Part shown: in pieces, positions 56,491 through 64,000 of the stretch
How positions within the stretch are numbered: position 1 is the first letter of the stretch
Layout of the letters: every line of letters starts with the position of its first letter
Source of the DNA: Alcanivoracaceae bacterium
Lineage (GTDB): Bacteria > Pseudomonadota > Gammaproteobacteria > Pseudomonadales > Alcanivoracaceae
Direction: 5' to 3'
Length of the DNA: 64,000 bases
NCBI GenBank assembly: GCA_029213045.1
Contig: JARGPN010000006.1
Location: 294,123-358,122, forward strand
Program-made: the position numbers and the translations under genes
The notes under the pieces: model-generated
What the model was told of the DNA's origin: nothing
The model's database searches: none
The model's input: the letters and a program-made list of their open reading frames with translations, nothing else

Positions 56491-57906
56491 TCATGCAATG
56501 TCTTGAATGCGGCGCCACGGATTGGCCTGCTCTAGTTCAAATGCCACTTCGAGCAAGGTGCGCTCGTCACCGTGGGCGGCAGAAAACTGCACACCTATAG
56601 GTAAATCGTTACTCGTGACACCCATTGGAAGGGAAATTGCTGGGCCGCCCGATGCATTATTCAGCGGTGTAAAACTGACGTAGCGCATTAAACGGTCCAT
56701 CAACTCGTCGTACGGCACCGATGGGTTTAAGTAACCAAGTTCCGGTGTCGTGTGAGCAAGTACTGGCGACAATACTAGATCGACGTTTTGGAAGAAATTC
56801 GCGTAGTCATGTGCCGTACGCTTTAATCGACGCAACACAAACGGCGTTTTAATAAATTGCTTTTTGAAGGAGCTTGCCAATCCTGAACTTAGGCCATCCA
56901 TCTGTGAGGCATCAAAGCCGGGGCCGAATAATCGCTTGCCAAAAGTGCCCACAAAAAAGGACAGCATGCTCCAATAAAACTGGAAGTCACCCGCGAAACT
57001 CTCCGTCACGGGCAAAGGTACTTCTTCAACTGTATGACCTAGGCGCTGCAGCACTAAGGCGGTTTGTTCTATCGCCTCGCGCGTTTGCGGACAAGTTGCG
57101 TGACCGGTAATTGAATCGACCACCATGCCTATGCGCAATCGACGTTTGGCGGGGCCTTCTACCAATCCAATCTTGGGGAGCTTTTGATTATGAAAGTATC
57201 GCTCAGCGCCGTAGAAAAACGTCGCCGTGTCACGCACCGTACGGGTGACGACGCCTTCGCTAATAATATTGAGGGGTAACGAACGCGTTTCTGCGGAGTC
57301 CACTAAGCGACCGCGCGTCGACTTTAAGCCCACCAATCCACAGCAGGCCGCGGGGATACGAATTGATCCGCCACCATCGTTTGCATGGGCAATAGGCACT
57401 GCGCCGGCAGCGACCAGCACCGCTGCGCCACCCGACGATGCGCCGCTAGAGAATTTTGGGTTCCATGGGTTCAGTGTTGGCGCATCTTCCGCAAATTCGG
57501 TGGTGGCGTTAAAGCCAAACTCCGGCAATGCGCTTTTCCCGACAACGTTCACGCCCAGCGATAAAAACTGTTTAGCAAACGCACCTGTCGCGTTTTCTGC
57601 GCGCGGCAAAACCGCGCGAGAGCCTTGTTTGGTAGGCACACCGCGCATATGGGTGTTGTCTTTAATGAGCGTCGGCACGCCGCCCAAAACACCTTGCAAA
57701 GGCTTTTCCGCGTTCAGCTTTGCCGTGTGATACAGCGGCAAGCTCATCGCATTTAATGACTGGTGAATACGTTCGCTACGTGCAATAGCCGCTTCCGTTA
57801 CTTCAACAGGACTCAGCTCTTTTTTCCGCAGCAACGCCGCCAACGCAACGGCATCATGATCGGCCAGCACGTCGTCAGTGAACGCGTGCACCCTTTTTAT
57901 TGTCAT
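56491..57906 (-). CDS. Amidase-signature-family enzyme
   Basis: A 471-aa serine amidohydrolase. The Ser-Ser-Lys triad is visible: the lysine in PTLIKDNTHM (near residue 82), the cis-serine in SSGASSGGAA, and the nucleophilic serine in DGGGSIRIPA. It has the length of bacterial amidases that hydrolyse small aliphatic or aromatic amides. The GatA subunit of Glu-tRNA amidotransferase is a relative, but no gatB/gatC are present and the C-terminus differs. It is upstream of the methyltransferase gene. Confidence 0.88.
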   Translation of the reverse strand: MTIKRVHAFTDDVLADHDAVALAALLRKKELSPVEVTEAAIARSERIHQSLNAMSLPLYHTAKLNAEKPLQGVLGGVPTLIKDNTHMRGVPTKQGSRAVLPRAENATGAFAKQFLSLGVNVVGKSALPEFGFNATTEFAEDAPTLNPWNPKFSSGASSGGAAVLVAAGAVPIAHANDGGGSIRIPAACCGLVGLKSTRGRLVDSAETRSLPLNIISEGVVTRTVRDTATFFYGAERYFHNQKLPKIGLVEGPAKRRLRIGMVVDSITGHATCPQTREAIEQTALVLQRLGHTVEEVPLPVTESFAGDFQFYWSMLSFFVGTFGKRLFGPGFDASQMDGLSSGLASSFKKQFIKTPFVLRRLKRTAHDYANFFQNVDLVLSPVLAHTTPELGYLNPSVPYDELMDRLMRYVSFTPLNNASGGPAISLPMGVTSNDLPIGVQFSAAHGDERTLLEVAFELEQANPWRRIQDIA

Positions 57907-58055
57907 TTAGAACTCTCCCATTCTCGGCGTCATCACACAGGATTATTTACGAGAGAGCTACTTTAAGCAGATAGTCGGAAACACCAAACCGCCGAATGGG
58001 ACGAAAGCTCGAAAAGAAGATTGATGCGCCCTCTTTCAGGGCGGGCGCACCGAAT

Positions 58056-58517
58056 TTAGGCAACGCGGAGGGTTTTGCCTCTATATGTAATCGTTTTTGA
58101 GCGGGGTGTGGCATCTAGATCCGCATGAGACGGGGTGATTTTTTGCACTGTTTGCGTACCGAATTGTTCTGCGGGTGCAGCAACAGGTTGGCCGCGATAC
58201 ATACGTTGCGGCGGAGACTTTTTCTCCTGATGTGTCTCTGAAGCTTCAAGAGGCGTATCGGTGATTAAGTCGTCTTCGCCCTCTAATACGATCAGCGCGA
58301 GTCTAATTTCGCCGTACAGGTGCTGTAGGCTGCGAGAGCGGCTCCTACCAGCAAAGTCCGCCAAAAGATTGCGTAAATTACTATCTGTAAGCGCTGGTTT
58401 CTCACCAAATTCTGCCTGAATCAATCGCTGACATTGCTTCACCAAACGCAATATGTCGTATTGCATTAACCAGTTCTTATCCAGTTGCACAGGCACCTCC
58501 AAACGTGATTGATACAA
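58056..58517 (-). CDS. Unknown cytoplasmic protein
   Basis: A 153-aa protein without signal peptide or membrane segment. The first 100 residues are helical (NWLMQYDILRLVKQCQRLI, LRNLLADFAGRSRSRSLQHL). The last 50 are rich in Gln, Pro and Thr and end with a short basic strand, SKTITYRGKTLRVA. I do not recognise a family. The frame is long and on the same strand as its neighbours. Its function is unknown. Confidence 0.55.
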   Translation of the reverse strand: MYQSRLEVPVQLDKNWLMQYDILRLVKQCQRLIQAEFGEKPALTDSNLRNLLADFAGRSRSRSLQHLYGEIRLALIVLEGEDDLITDTPLEASETHQEKKSPPQRMYRGQPVAAPAEQFGTQTVQKITPSHADLDATPRSKTITYRGKTLRVA

Positions 58518-58655
58518 TGGCCGCTGCCGCGCTGCAGCCCAAAATAACGCAAGCAGCTAACGCCGACACCCAAACTTGGATGCCGTTTTCACTAAAACCA
58601 ACGTTAGAAAAGCAGGAAGTGTGCCAGCGGCGAATTATCGCCGTTGAGATACGCG

Positions 58656-59495
58656 CTAATTAAAGCCTCGGGCCTTTTTAATGGCGTCATACGCGGTGGA
58701 AATTTCAGCTGCACGCTCGGTAGCAACGCGGATCATTTCTTCAGGGACACCTTTCGCCGCGAGCTTATCGGGATGGTGCTCACTCATAAGCTTTCGATAC
58801 GCCTTTTTAATTTCAGCCGGTGTCGCGCTTTCTTCAACGCCTAACACGCGGTAGGCCTGCGACAACGACGACCCCGTGTAAGGCCGACTTGACCCCGTAT
58901 GATTGCCCTGATGTTGCTGATGCGCGCCCGCCGTGAACTGCGCTTGAGCGATGAGCATTGCAAGAATTTGTCGGAACTGGGCTTCGGGTACGCCTAAGCC
59001 TTCTGCGACATGCACCAGTACTTTTTCTTCTTCCGCATGCAAAACACCATCTGCTAAGGCGGTTTGCAGCAGCATTTCCAAAAACATTAACAGCATATGC
59101 TTGCGGAAACGGATGGCGTGTCGAAACTCAGCGACCGTTTCGTTTAGCGGAAAATCATCGCGTTTGCCGTTGTGGAATTGCGCGATTGCCTCCTTACGCT
59201 GGTCCGCAGTGAGCTGCATGCGCGTCATCATCGCTTCCGCTTGCGCAATTTCCTCCTCACTAACACGACCATCGGACTTCGCCAAGTGCCCCATGATGGA
59301 GAACGCAGCTTTCAACAGCGCCTCACGCACTGCATCTTGCTCGCCTGGCTGATATGGCCGAAACGGGCTGAAGGCTAGTATCTGCATGGACAGACGATCA
59401 AAGAAGTGTCCGATTAACGCACCCACGGCCGCGCCGATTGGCCCGCCGATCCAAAAACCGATTAAACCGAAAAAGAGCTTTCCGCCCCAGCGCAT
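58656..59495 (-). CDS. djlA: Co-chaperone DjlA
   Basis: A 279-aa DnaJ-type protein. An N-terminal glycine-rich membrane segment (FFGLIGFWIGGPIGAAVGAL) with the GxxxG pattern of DjlA is followed by a helical TerB-like region (about 50-180). The C-terminal J domain has the HPD motif (KLMSEHHPDKL). DjlA stimulates DnaK and, in E. coli, affects capsule signalling through RcsC. The ATG at 59495 has GGAG seven bases upstream and is preferred to ATG 59501 and to the upstream TTG. Confidence 0.92.
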   Translation of the reverse strand: MRWGGKLFFGLIGFWIGGPIGAAVGALIGHFFDRLSMQILAFSPFRPYQPGEQDAVREALLKAAFSIMGHLAKSDGRVSEEEIAQAEAMMTRMQLTADQRKEAIAQFHNGKRDDFPLNETVAEFRHAIRFRKHMLLMFLEMLLQTALADGVLHAEEEKVLVHVAEGLGVPEAQFRQILAMLIAQAQFTAGAHQQHQGNHTGSSRPYTGSSLSQAYRVLGVEESATPAEIKKAYRKLMSEHHPDKLAAKGVPEEMIRVATERAAEISTAYDAIKKARGFN

Positions 59496-59659
59496 TTTCA
59501 TGCTCCGCGAATCTCCATCACCCAATAAATTAGTCGCCTATGGTACACAGGCGCGCCCATTTTCTCAGGGCCGTTTGTAAAACCTTTTAATGGCCCCTAA
59601 GGCGGCGGATTTCAAGTACGCGGCGGTGATATGCTGCGCGGCATTCGCAGGAGAGCACA

Positions 59660-60649
59660 TTGAGCAACCCCACTCCCCCCGCCAGCACTGCCAATAGCAG
59701 TCATCGCGCTGATTTTTTATTAGTGCTTGTTACCTTGCTTGCCGCAATAAGCTGGATATTCTCAAAGGAAGCTGTGCTGCTCATGCCCGCGCTGCTGTTC
59801 CTGTCGTTGCGATTTTTTTTGGCGGGCCTCTTATTAAGTCTGTTCGGCCTCGCTGCGTTTAAAAAACTTACCGCTGAGCAATTCTTCCAAGCAGTGCGCG
59901 TTGGGTTGTTCTTCGGGGCGGGCATGAGCTGTTGGATAATGGGCCTTAGATTTGGCTCTCATGTTGGCGTTGGCGCTTTTCTGACCAGCCTCGGCGTTGT
60001 ACTGGTGCCGATTTTTGCACGGCTGTTTTTTCGAGAAACGCCGCCAGCAAGTACTTGGGCTGCCCTGCCTGTTGCGGTGCTAGGCCTTGCACTATTAGCA
60101 ATGAGCGGCACAGATGTCGAAGGTGCTGCGCGACATTCATTCGATGCAGGACAGCTTTTCTATGTGGGTGCGGCCTGCATATTCGCGATTTACTTCACGC
60201 TTAATATGCGCGCGGCCAATCATCACACTCGCACCGATACGCAAGGCAACACAGTAATACGGGAGCGCATTCCTGCAACGGTGCTCACAGCAATTGTGTT
60301 ACTCACTGTTGGCTGCATCACCGGTTCGCTCTCGTTCATTTTCGAGCCTTGGCGCCCTACGTTCAGTCATTTTACCGCTGAAATTGCGCTGTGGATTGTG
60401 CTCAGCGCAGTCGTCGGTTCAGCCGCGCGGTTTTTAATCCAAACCTATGCGCAAAGCCTGGCAACGAATAGCCACGGCGTCGTTATTATGGTGGTTGAAC
60501 CCGTGTGGACAGCGATTCTTGCGGCGATGTGGTTTGGCGAAACAATGAATGGCGTGCAGTTGGCAGGCTGTTTACTAATTTTCGCGGCGCTATTGATCAG
60601 CAGAGGGAAAGCATTACGCCAGGCCATGAGGGCCTGGCTAACGAAATAA
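59660..60649 (+). CDS. EamA-family (DMT) transporter
   Basis: A 329-aa protein with ten membrane segments arranged as two EamA repeats: AAISWIFSKEAVLLMPAL in the first and AQSLATNSHGVVIMVVEPVW in the second. Such proteins export amino acids, metabolites or drugs; the substrate here is unknown. The start is TTG at 59660 with a strong AGGAGAG upstream. No in-frame ATG near the start gives a complete first segment. It is convergent with the lpxO-like gene. Confidence 0.82.
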   Translation: MSNPTPPASTANSSHRADFLLVLVTLLAAISWIFSKEAVLLMPALLFLSLRFFLAGLLLSLFGLAAFKKLTAEQFFQAVRVGLFFGAGMSCWIMGLRFGSHVGVGAFLTSLGVVLVPIFARLFFRETPPASTWAALPVAVLGLALLAMSGTDVEGAARHSFDAGQLFYVGAACIFAIYFTLNMRAANHHTRTDTQGNTVIRERIPATVLTAIVLLTVGCITGSLSFIFEPWRPTFSHFTAEIALWIVLSAVVGSAARFLIQTYAQSLATNSHGVVIMVVEPVWTAILAAMWFGETMNGVQLAGCLLIFAALLISRGKALRQAMRAWLTK

Positions 60650-60652
60650 CGT

Positions 60653-61558
60653 TTAAATAACTTTCAGGGCCAGCCAGTACAAGATACCGAGAATAACCAC
60701 CCATTTGGACACGACATAAAACGTCTTGTTCTTTTTCTTAATGCCTTTCAAAAACCCTTGATACGCCAGCAACCCTTTCCCTAACCGGTTGCCGATACCT
60801 GTGTGAGTCGGATCGACGTTATCAATCATAAATAAGCTGTTAAAGAATCGGCCGAAGTACCAATACAGCTTCTGGACGAACCTCCATTTCATCGGACGAT
60901 CGATATCCGTCATCAAAATAATGCGCGGCACATCGGTATCGTTATACGCAGAGTGCAAATAGGTTTCATCGAAAACGATGCTGTCGCCGTCTTTCCATTT
61001 GTAGTCAAATTCATCAATGATCAAACCACAGTCGTCGGAATTTGGCGTGCTTAAGCCCAATGAATAACGAACGGTGTAAGCAAAAGGGTCGTGGTGCTTG
61101 TTTAGTTTCTTGCCGGGCATTAACACTGCGAATAATGCAATATTCATCGACGGCACCTGTTCAAGCAGTGCCATGGTTTTTGGGGCCAAATCATAGGCCG
61201 ATGGAATGCGGTTGTTGTACAGCTTCAAGTAAAAGCTGGTCCAGCGATTATCTTTATAAAAGCTGCTCGCCGGCAAATCTTCTTTCGCGGTGATTTGCCC
61301 GCCGTGATAAAGCGCTAACGCCTCATCACGAATGGTTTCCCAGTTATCTTGAATAATGTCGAGCTCAGGAAACAGCGTACGATCAACGCGCGCCGTGGTG
61401 GGCACTTTTGACAGAAAGTACGCGGGCAAGTTGAACGGCACCATAAAGGTAGAAAAATCCGTTAACTGGCGCTTTAGATCAAAAGTAGATTTGTTGCGCA
61501 GGCGCAAAAATACGATGCATGCGATATACGCCAAAACACAACCAATAATAATTGCCAT
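60653..61558 (-). CDS. Lipid A hydroxylase LpxO-like (Asp/Asn beta-hydroxylase family)
   Basis: A 301-aa protein with one N-terminal membrane segment (1-18) and one near the C-terminus. The core resembles the Fe(II)/2-oxoglutarate Asp/Asn beta-hydroxylase fold: the HxD iron motif is in KKLNKHHDPFAYTVRY, the distal His in FDETYLHSAYND, and a 2-oxoglutarate Arg is expected in DVPRIILM. The layout and N-terminal KRQLTDFSTFMVPFN match Salmonella LpxO, which 2-hydroxylates the secondary acyl chain of lipid A. It fits with lpxH and the LpxL-family gene in this window. Confidence 0.8.
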   Translation of the reverse strand: MAIIIGCVLAYIACIVFLRLRNKSTFDLKRQLTDFSTFMVPFNLPAYFLSKVPTTARVDRTLFPELDIIQDNWETIRDEALALYHGGQITAKEDLPASSFYKDNRWTSFYLKLYNNRIPSAYDLAPKTMALLEQVPSMNIALFAVLMPGKKLNKHHDPFAYTVRYSLGLSTPNSDDCGLIIDEFDYKWKDGDSIVFDETYLHSAYNDTDVPRIILMTDIDRPMKWRFVQKLYWYFGRFFNSLFMIDNVDPTHTGIGNRLGKGLLAYQGFLKGIKKKNKTFYVVSKWVVILGILYWLALKVI

Positions 61559-61990
61559 TCGTTACTTTCCTCAAAATTGCAGGCCTGCCGCGCATCATGA
61601 GTGACTGCCCTATCGGCAAAACACCCATCCGCTGCGATACAGGACGCGGGGGAGCATTTTAACGCCGCTGGGCGTGAGTCGCCAGTTCGCGAGGCTGAAT
61701 AACTCATACCACAAGAAAATGTTGTAAAAGCGGCGATGTCCGGTCGTCATGCGCCCTTCATCTGCGGTCACACGATCCTTTTGCGGCACTCGACCTAGGG
61801 GTAACGCTTGCGAAAATGTGCTCAACCTCAAATCTACCCTAATACCTTCCGATTAATTCATGTGTGCCACTTTGGTGAGTTGAGGTCATTTTCTTGCTTC
61901 TACTCTCCCCTTACCTTTCACTTCGCTGCGGATAAATCCGGCATCTCGACTAACACCGACGACGCCCAAAACAATAAAACGGAGCACCAC
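61559..61990. other. Divergent intergenic region, no gene recognised
   Basis: About 430 bases between the divergent lpxO-like and lipoprotein-hydrolase genes. A 73-codon frame at 61610-61831 (minus) has no recognisable domain and no convincing ribosome binding site. The hydrolase frame is open from 61808, but its lipoprotein signal starts at 61991. Confidence 0.4.
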
Positions 61991-62869
61991 ATGCGCATCA
62001 AACATTTATGGACCTTCTTTTTTCTCGCGTCATTCGCCTTGCTTCAGGGCTGTTTTGGCGGCTCTCAGCCGGAAGAAGATCCCAACGCGACAGGGCTGGG
62101 AGCTGACGGCGATTACGAAGTATGCAGCTACACCAACGGCCTAAGTTCAGACGGCTATCGCTCTGCACGAATGACCTACCCTTGCGATTTATCCGATGGC
62201 CCTTTCCCTGCCACAACGTTAACTGGCGGCTTCACCAACACCAAAGAACAGATGGAATGGCTGAGCAATCATCTCACCAGCCACGGCTATGTCGTGCTCA
62301 CCATGACGCCGACTAACACGCTGGGCAATCCGCCAATTTGGAAAAAAGCGCACCTCGCCGGCTTTGCAAAATTGGCGGAAGAAAATGCCCGTCTCGATAG
62401 CCCAGTGATGCTTAATATTGCTCAGGACAAACGTGCGATCACCGGTTTCTCAATGGGCGGTGGCGGCACCTTGCTAGCGGCGGGAGAATTAGGTCAAGGC
62501 TTTGCCACGGCAATCGCGTTAGCGCCTTATCTAGGCTCGAACAACCCTAACTATGCAAACATCGACGAGCCGGTGCTTGTTCTAGGTAGCGCCGAGGATA
62601 TTCTGGCACCCGCCTCGAGTGTCGCCAGCTATTACCAAACATTACCGGCGGACATTACTCGCGCGCTGGCTATCTACAAAGACACCACGCATTTCCAATG
62701 GTATGGCAGCGGCGATCCATTAGAAAAAACCAAGTTCAAAGTGCTGGTAACGGCGTGGCTGGATTACTACGTGAAGAATGATGCGAGCGCGCGCAGCTAC
62801 TTTGATGGCGCTAAACACGCTGAGCATGAAGCTAACGATTGGTTCACGCAGTTTGAGTACCGCCCTTAG
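61991..62869 (+). CDS. Lipoprotein alpha/beta-hydrolase, cutinase/PETase-like
   Basis: A 292-aa protein from the ATG at 61991 (GGAG upstream). The signal peptide ends in the lipobox LLQGC (Cys21), so it is anchored to a membrane. The fold and motifs follow the polyesterase group: oxyanion loop TGGFTN (Phe81), strand [19 protein letters not shown], nucleophile GFSMGGGG (Ser154), APYLG in place of the APW found in PETase, acid Asp203 in AEDILAP and His234 in THFQWYG. Such enzymes hydrolyse short-chain esters and polyesters such as cutin or PET. Lipid anchoring is unusual for the group. Activity on polyesters is inference. Confidence 0.75.
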   Translation: MRIKHLWTFFFLASFALLQGCFGGSQPEEDPNATGLGADGDYEVCSYTNGLSSDGYRSARMTYPCDLSDGPFPATTLTGGFTNTKEQMEWLSNHLTSHGYVVLTMTPTNTLGNPPIWKKAHLAGFAKLAEENARLDSPVMLNIAQDKRAITGFSMGGGGTLLAAGELGQGFATAIALAPYLGSNNPNYANIDEPVLVLGSAEDILAPASSVASYYQTLPADITRALAIYKDTTHFQWYGSGDPLEKTKFKVLVTAWLDYYVKNDASARSYFDGAKHAEHEANDWFTQFEYRP

Positions 62870-62896
62870 TGGCACCATTGATACTGACTAAACGGT

Positions 62897-62934
62897 AACG
62901 CATTACGCCGGCACCTGTCGGCGTAATGCGTTTT
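62897..62934. terminator. Bidirectional terminator
   Basis: A perfect 14-bp stem (AACGCATTACGCCG / CGGCGTAATGCGTT) with an 8-base loop and a short T-run, between the convergent hydrolase and glycine-zipper genes. Confidence 0.88.
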
Positions 62935-62954
62935 GCTCTTCGCGCTTGCGACCG

Positions 62955-63632
62955 TTAATTTATCACCGGTAACGTAACGGGAGTAATGTTCGCGCCCCCA
63001 TAAGGCAGGAAGACTATGGTCTGCTCGCGCACGGGTACACGAGACTCTGGCTGATATCCCAATCGAATGACGTCACTACGGCCATCATAACGATACGCCA
63101 CATCATAACTTAATATTTTTTCACTTCTGTCCTGCACCGTTTCGCACTGACGTTCAGTCGTTGTATAGGTTTGTGTTTGTTGCTTATTACGTTGCACGTT
63201 GTCACCCACGATACCGCCCAACACAGCGCCACCAACCGTGGCGGCGTCTTTTCCTTTACCCCCTCCAAACTGATGCCCAATGACACCGCCAATTACCGCG
63301 CCGAGAAGCTTTCCGGTCACTCGTTGCTCATCATTCACCGGACGCTGATGCACCACCGTGTTATCACGGCATACTTCACGCGGGGTTGAGATGACTTTTG
63401 TGATGGGTGTTACGGAGAGAATATCTGCATACGCGGGGCGCACCACTACTTCCGGTATGACCGCTGCTGGAACGACCTCGGGCGGGGCCGCTTGCTGCGG
63501 CGCGACAACAGCAACGCTTTCTGTGTTATTCAGCGGCGCAACGTTTCGGCTACCCATCCAAGAACCAAGGCTGAATATGGCTGTGGCCGTGACTGCTCCA
63601 CCCGCTACAGCACCAATCAGGGACTTGTTCAT
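62955..63632 (-). CDS. Glycine-zipper outer-membrane-type protein
   Basis: A 225-aa protein from the ATG at 63632 (GGAGG five bases upstream). An N-terminal hydrophobic segment is followed by a Pro/Val-rich linker and a glycine zipper 2TM domain (GKLLGAVIGGVIGHQFGGG and GGAVLGGIVGDN). The C-terminal domain holds a CETVQDRSEKILSYDVAYRY segment of the Rick_17kDa_Anti/SlyB-related group. These proteins associate with the outer membrane and are often stress-induced. The two-cysteine pattern (EVCRDN, RQCETV) may form a disulfide. It is the last gene before the AraC regulator. Confidence 0.8.
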   Translation of the reverse strand: MNKSLIGAVAGGAVTATAIFSLGSWMGSRNVAPLNNTESVAVVAPQQAAPPEVVPAAVIPEVVVRPAYADILSVTPITKVISTPREVCRDNTVVHQRPVNDEQRVTGKLLGAVIGGVIGHQFGGGKGKDAATVGGAVLGGIVGDNVQRNKQQTQTYTTTERQCETVQDRSEKILSYDVAYRYDGRSDVIRLGYQPESRVPVREQTIVFLPYGGANITPVTLPVIN

Positions 63633-63735
63633 AAAAACCTCCATGCTTCAGGAACCGCAATTGCGGCGTTCAAAAACTTGGAGGCGCGCTGGGGCAAAAA
63701 AGTTTATGCAACGAATGAGGAAGAAATGTGCACGA

Positions 63736-64000
63736 TTAAGCTTGGCTTATTCGATAGTCGCGCGGTGTTTTACCGGTCCATCGTTTAAACGCGCGAGAGA
63801 AGTTTGATACGTCGTTATAACCCAGCCGGTATGCGACCTCGCTGATGCCCAGTCGGTCATCCGCCAGCCAACGCAGGGCGCGATCTTTAAGTTCACTTTC
63901 TGTGAGATCGCGGTAATTAACGCCCTCTTCGTGCAAACGGCGTTTAAATGTGCGCGACGACAAGTGCAGCCAACCGGCCATGCGTTCTAACGCTGGCAGG
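63736..64000 (-). CDS. AraC-family regulator, C-terminal DNA-binding part (cut by window edge)
   Basis: The last 87 codons of a minus-strand frame that continues beyond the right edge (LPALERMAGWLHLSSRTFKR). It contains both AraC helix-turn-helix motifs: the first at MAGWLHLSSRTFKRRLHEEG and the second at GISEVAYRLGYNDVSNFSRA, followed by FKRWTGKTPRDYR. The sensor part is outside the window, so the ligand and targets are unknown. Confidence 0.88.
   Translation of the reverse strand, partial: LPALERMAGWLHLSSRTFKRRLHEEGVNYRDLTESELKDRALRWLADDRLGISEVAYRLGYNDVSNFSRAFKRWTGKTPRDYRISQA

Noticed and set aside
56491-57906. GatA subunit of the Glu-tRNA amidotransferase
   Set aside because: The amidase signature is shared, but gatB and gatC are absent and glnS in this window charges tRNA-Gln directly.
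61610-61831. 73-codon frame between the lpxO-like and lipoprotein hydrolase genes
   Set aside because: No domain, weak start and odd composition. More likely a chance frame.

Overview
The window reads as chromosomal DNA of a free-living, probably marine gammaproteobacterium on the Pseudomonas / Cellvibrio / Oceanospirillum side of the class. Pointers are the nudC-fimL pair (adjacent in Pseudomonas), the order tig-clpP-clpX-lon-hupB-ppiD-tRNA(Asp), the folD-tRNA(Pro-Arg-His)-tig neighbourhood, nhaB, acnB, miaE, lpxO-like and yecR-like genes, and Pseudomonas-like REP palindromes. The genus cannot be fixed from the sequence alone. Gene density is high on both strands and almost all genes look intact.

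Layout. 1-5.7 kb: nudC (cut by the window edge), fimL, nhaB, dnaQ and a yafS-like methyltransferase. 5.9-15.8 kb: gloB, mltD, then a tightly overlapping oligopeptide ABC transporter with two different binding proteins (yejA1-yejA2-yejB-yejE-yejF). 15.8-26.6 kb: fabI, ppiD, tRNA-Asp, hupB, lon, clpX, clpP, tig and a Pro-Arg-His tRNA cluster, i.e. a protein-quality-control block. 26.7-36.7 kb: folD, glnS, two cyclophilins, lpxH, miaE, an lpxL/htrB-family acyltransferase and acnB. Four intergenic gaps here hold 16 copies of a 24-bp REP palindrome, including a 110-bp-period BIME array just upstream of acnB. 36.8-39 kb: a yecR-like lipoprotein and a TetR/FabR-like repressor divergent from a diiron-type 'metal-dependent hydrolase', with two 16-bp palindromic operators between them.

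39.0-43.0 kb is an accessory patch: a broken TrlF-type gene, a coupled small-charged-protein / DUF4041-GIY-YIG pair, a voltage-gated-type potassium channel and a one-TM protein, all on the minus strand. They are punctuated by five copies of a second repeat, a hairpin followed by GTGTCCCTTGTTT or a variant of it, so the patch looks like a row of cassettes.

43.4-64 kb mixes secreted and envelope functions with genes of unknown function: a sugar-type binding protein, a GlyGly-CTERM-like protein with a secreted tail-collar protein, a Kef-type antiporter, acpH, a lone Cache-like periplasmic protein, a thioesterase, a 7TM histidine kinase without a regulator, an unrecognised 320-aa + 89-aa gene pair, cspA, a cytochrome c, a pirin, a DUF4334 protein, a methyltransferase, an amidase, djlA, an EamA transporter, an lpxO-like hydroxylase, a cutinase/PETase-like lipoprotein, a glycine-zipper protein and an AraC regulator cut by the right edge.

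Several genes share themes. Lipid A and envelope: lpxH, lpxL-type, lpxO-like, mltD, ppiD. Fatty acid and acyl-carrier metabolism: fabI, acpH, FabR-like regulator, diiron protein. Proteostasis: lon, clpXP, tig, ppiB/ppiA-like, djlA. The best candidates for something undescribed are the repeat-punctuated 39-43 kb patch with its DUF4041 pair, and the 320-aa/89-aa pair at 51.9-53.2 kb.
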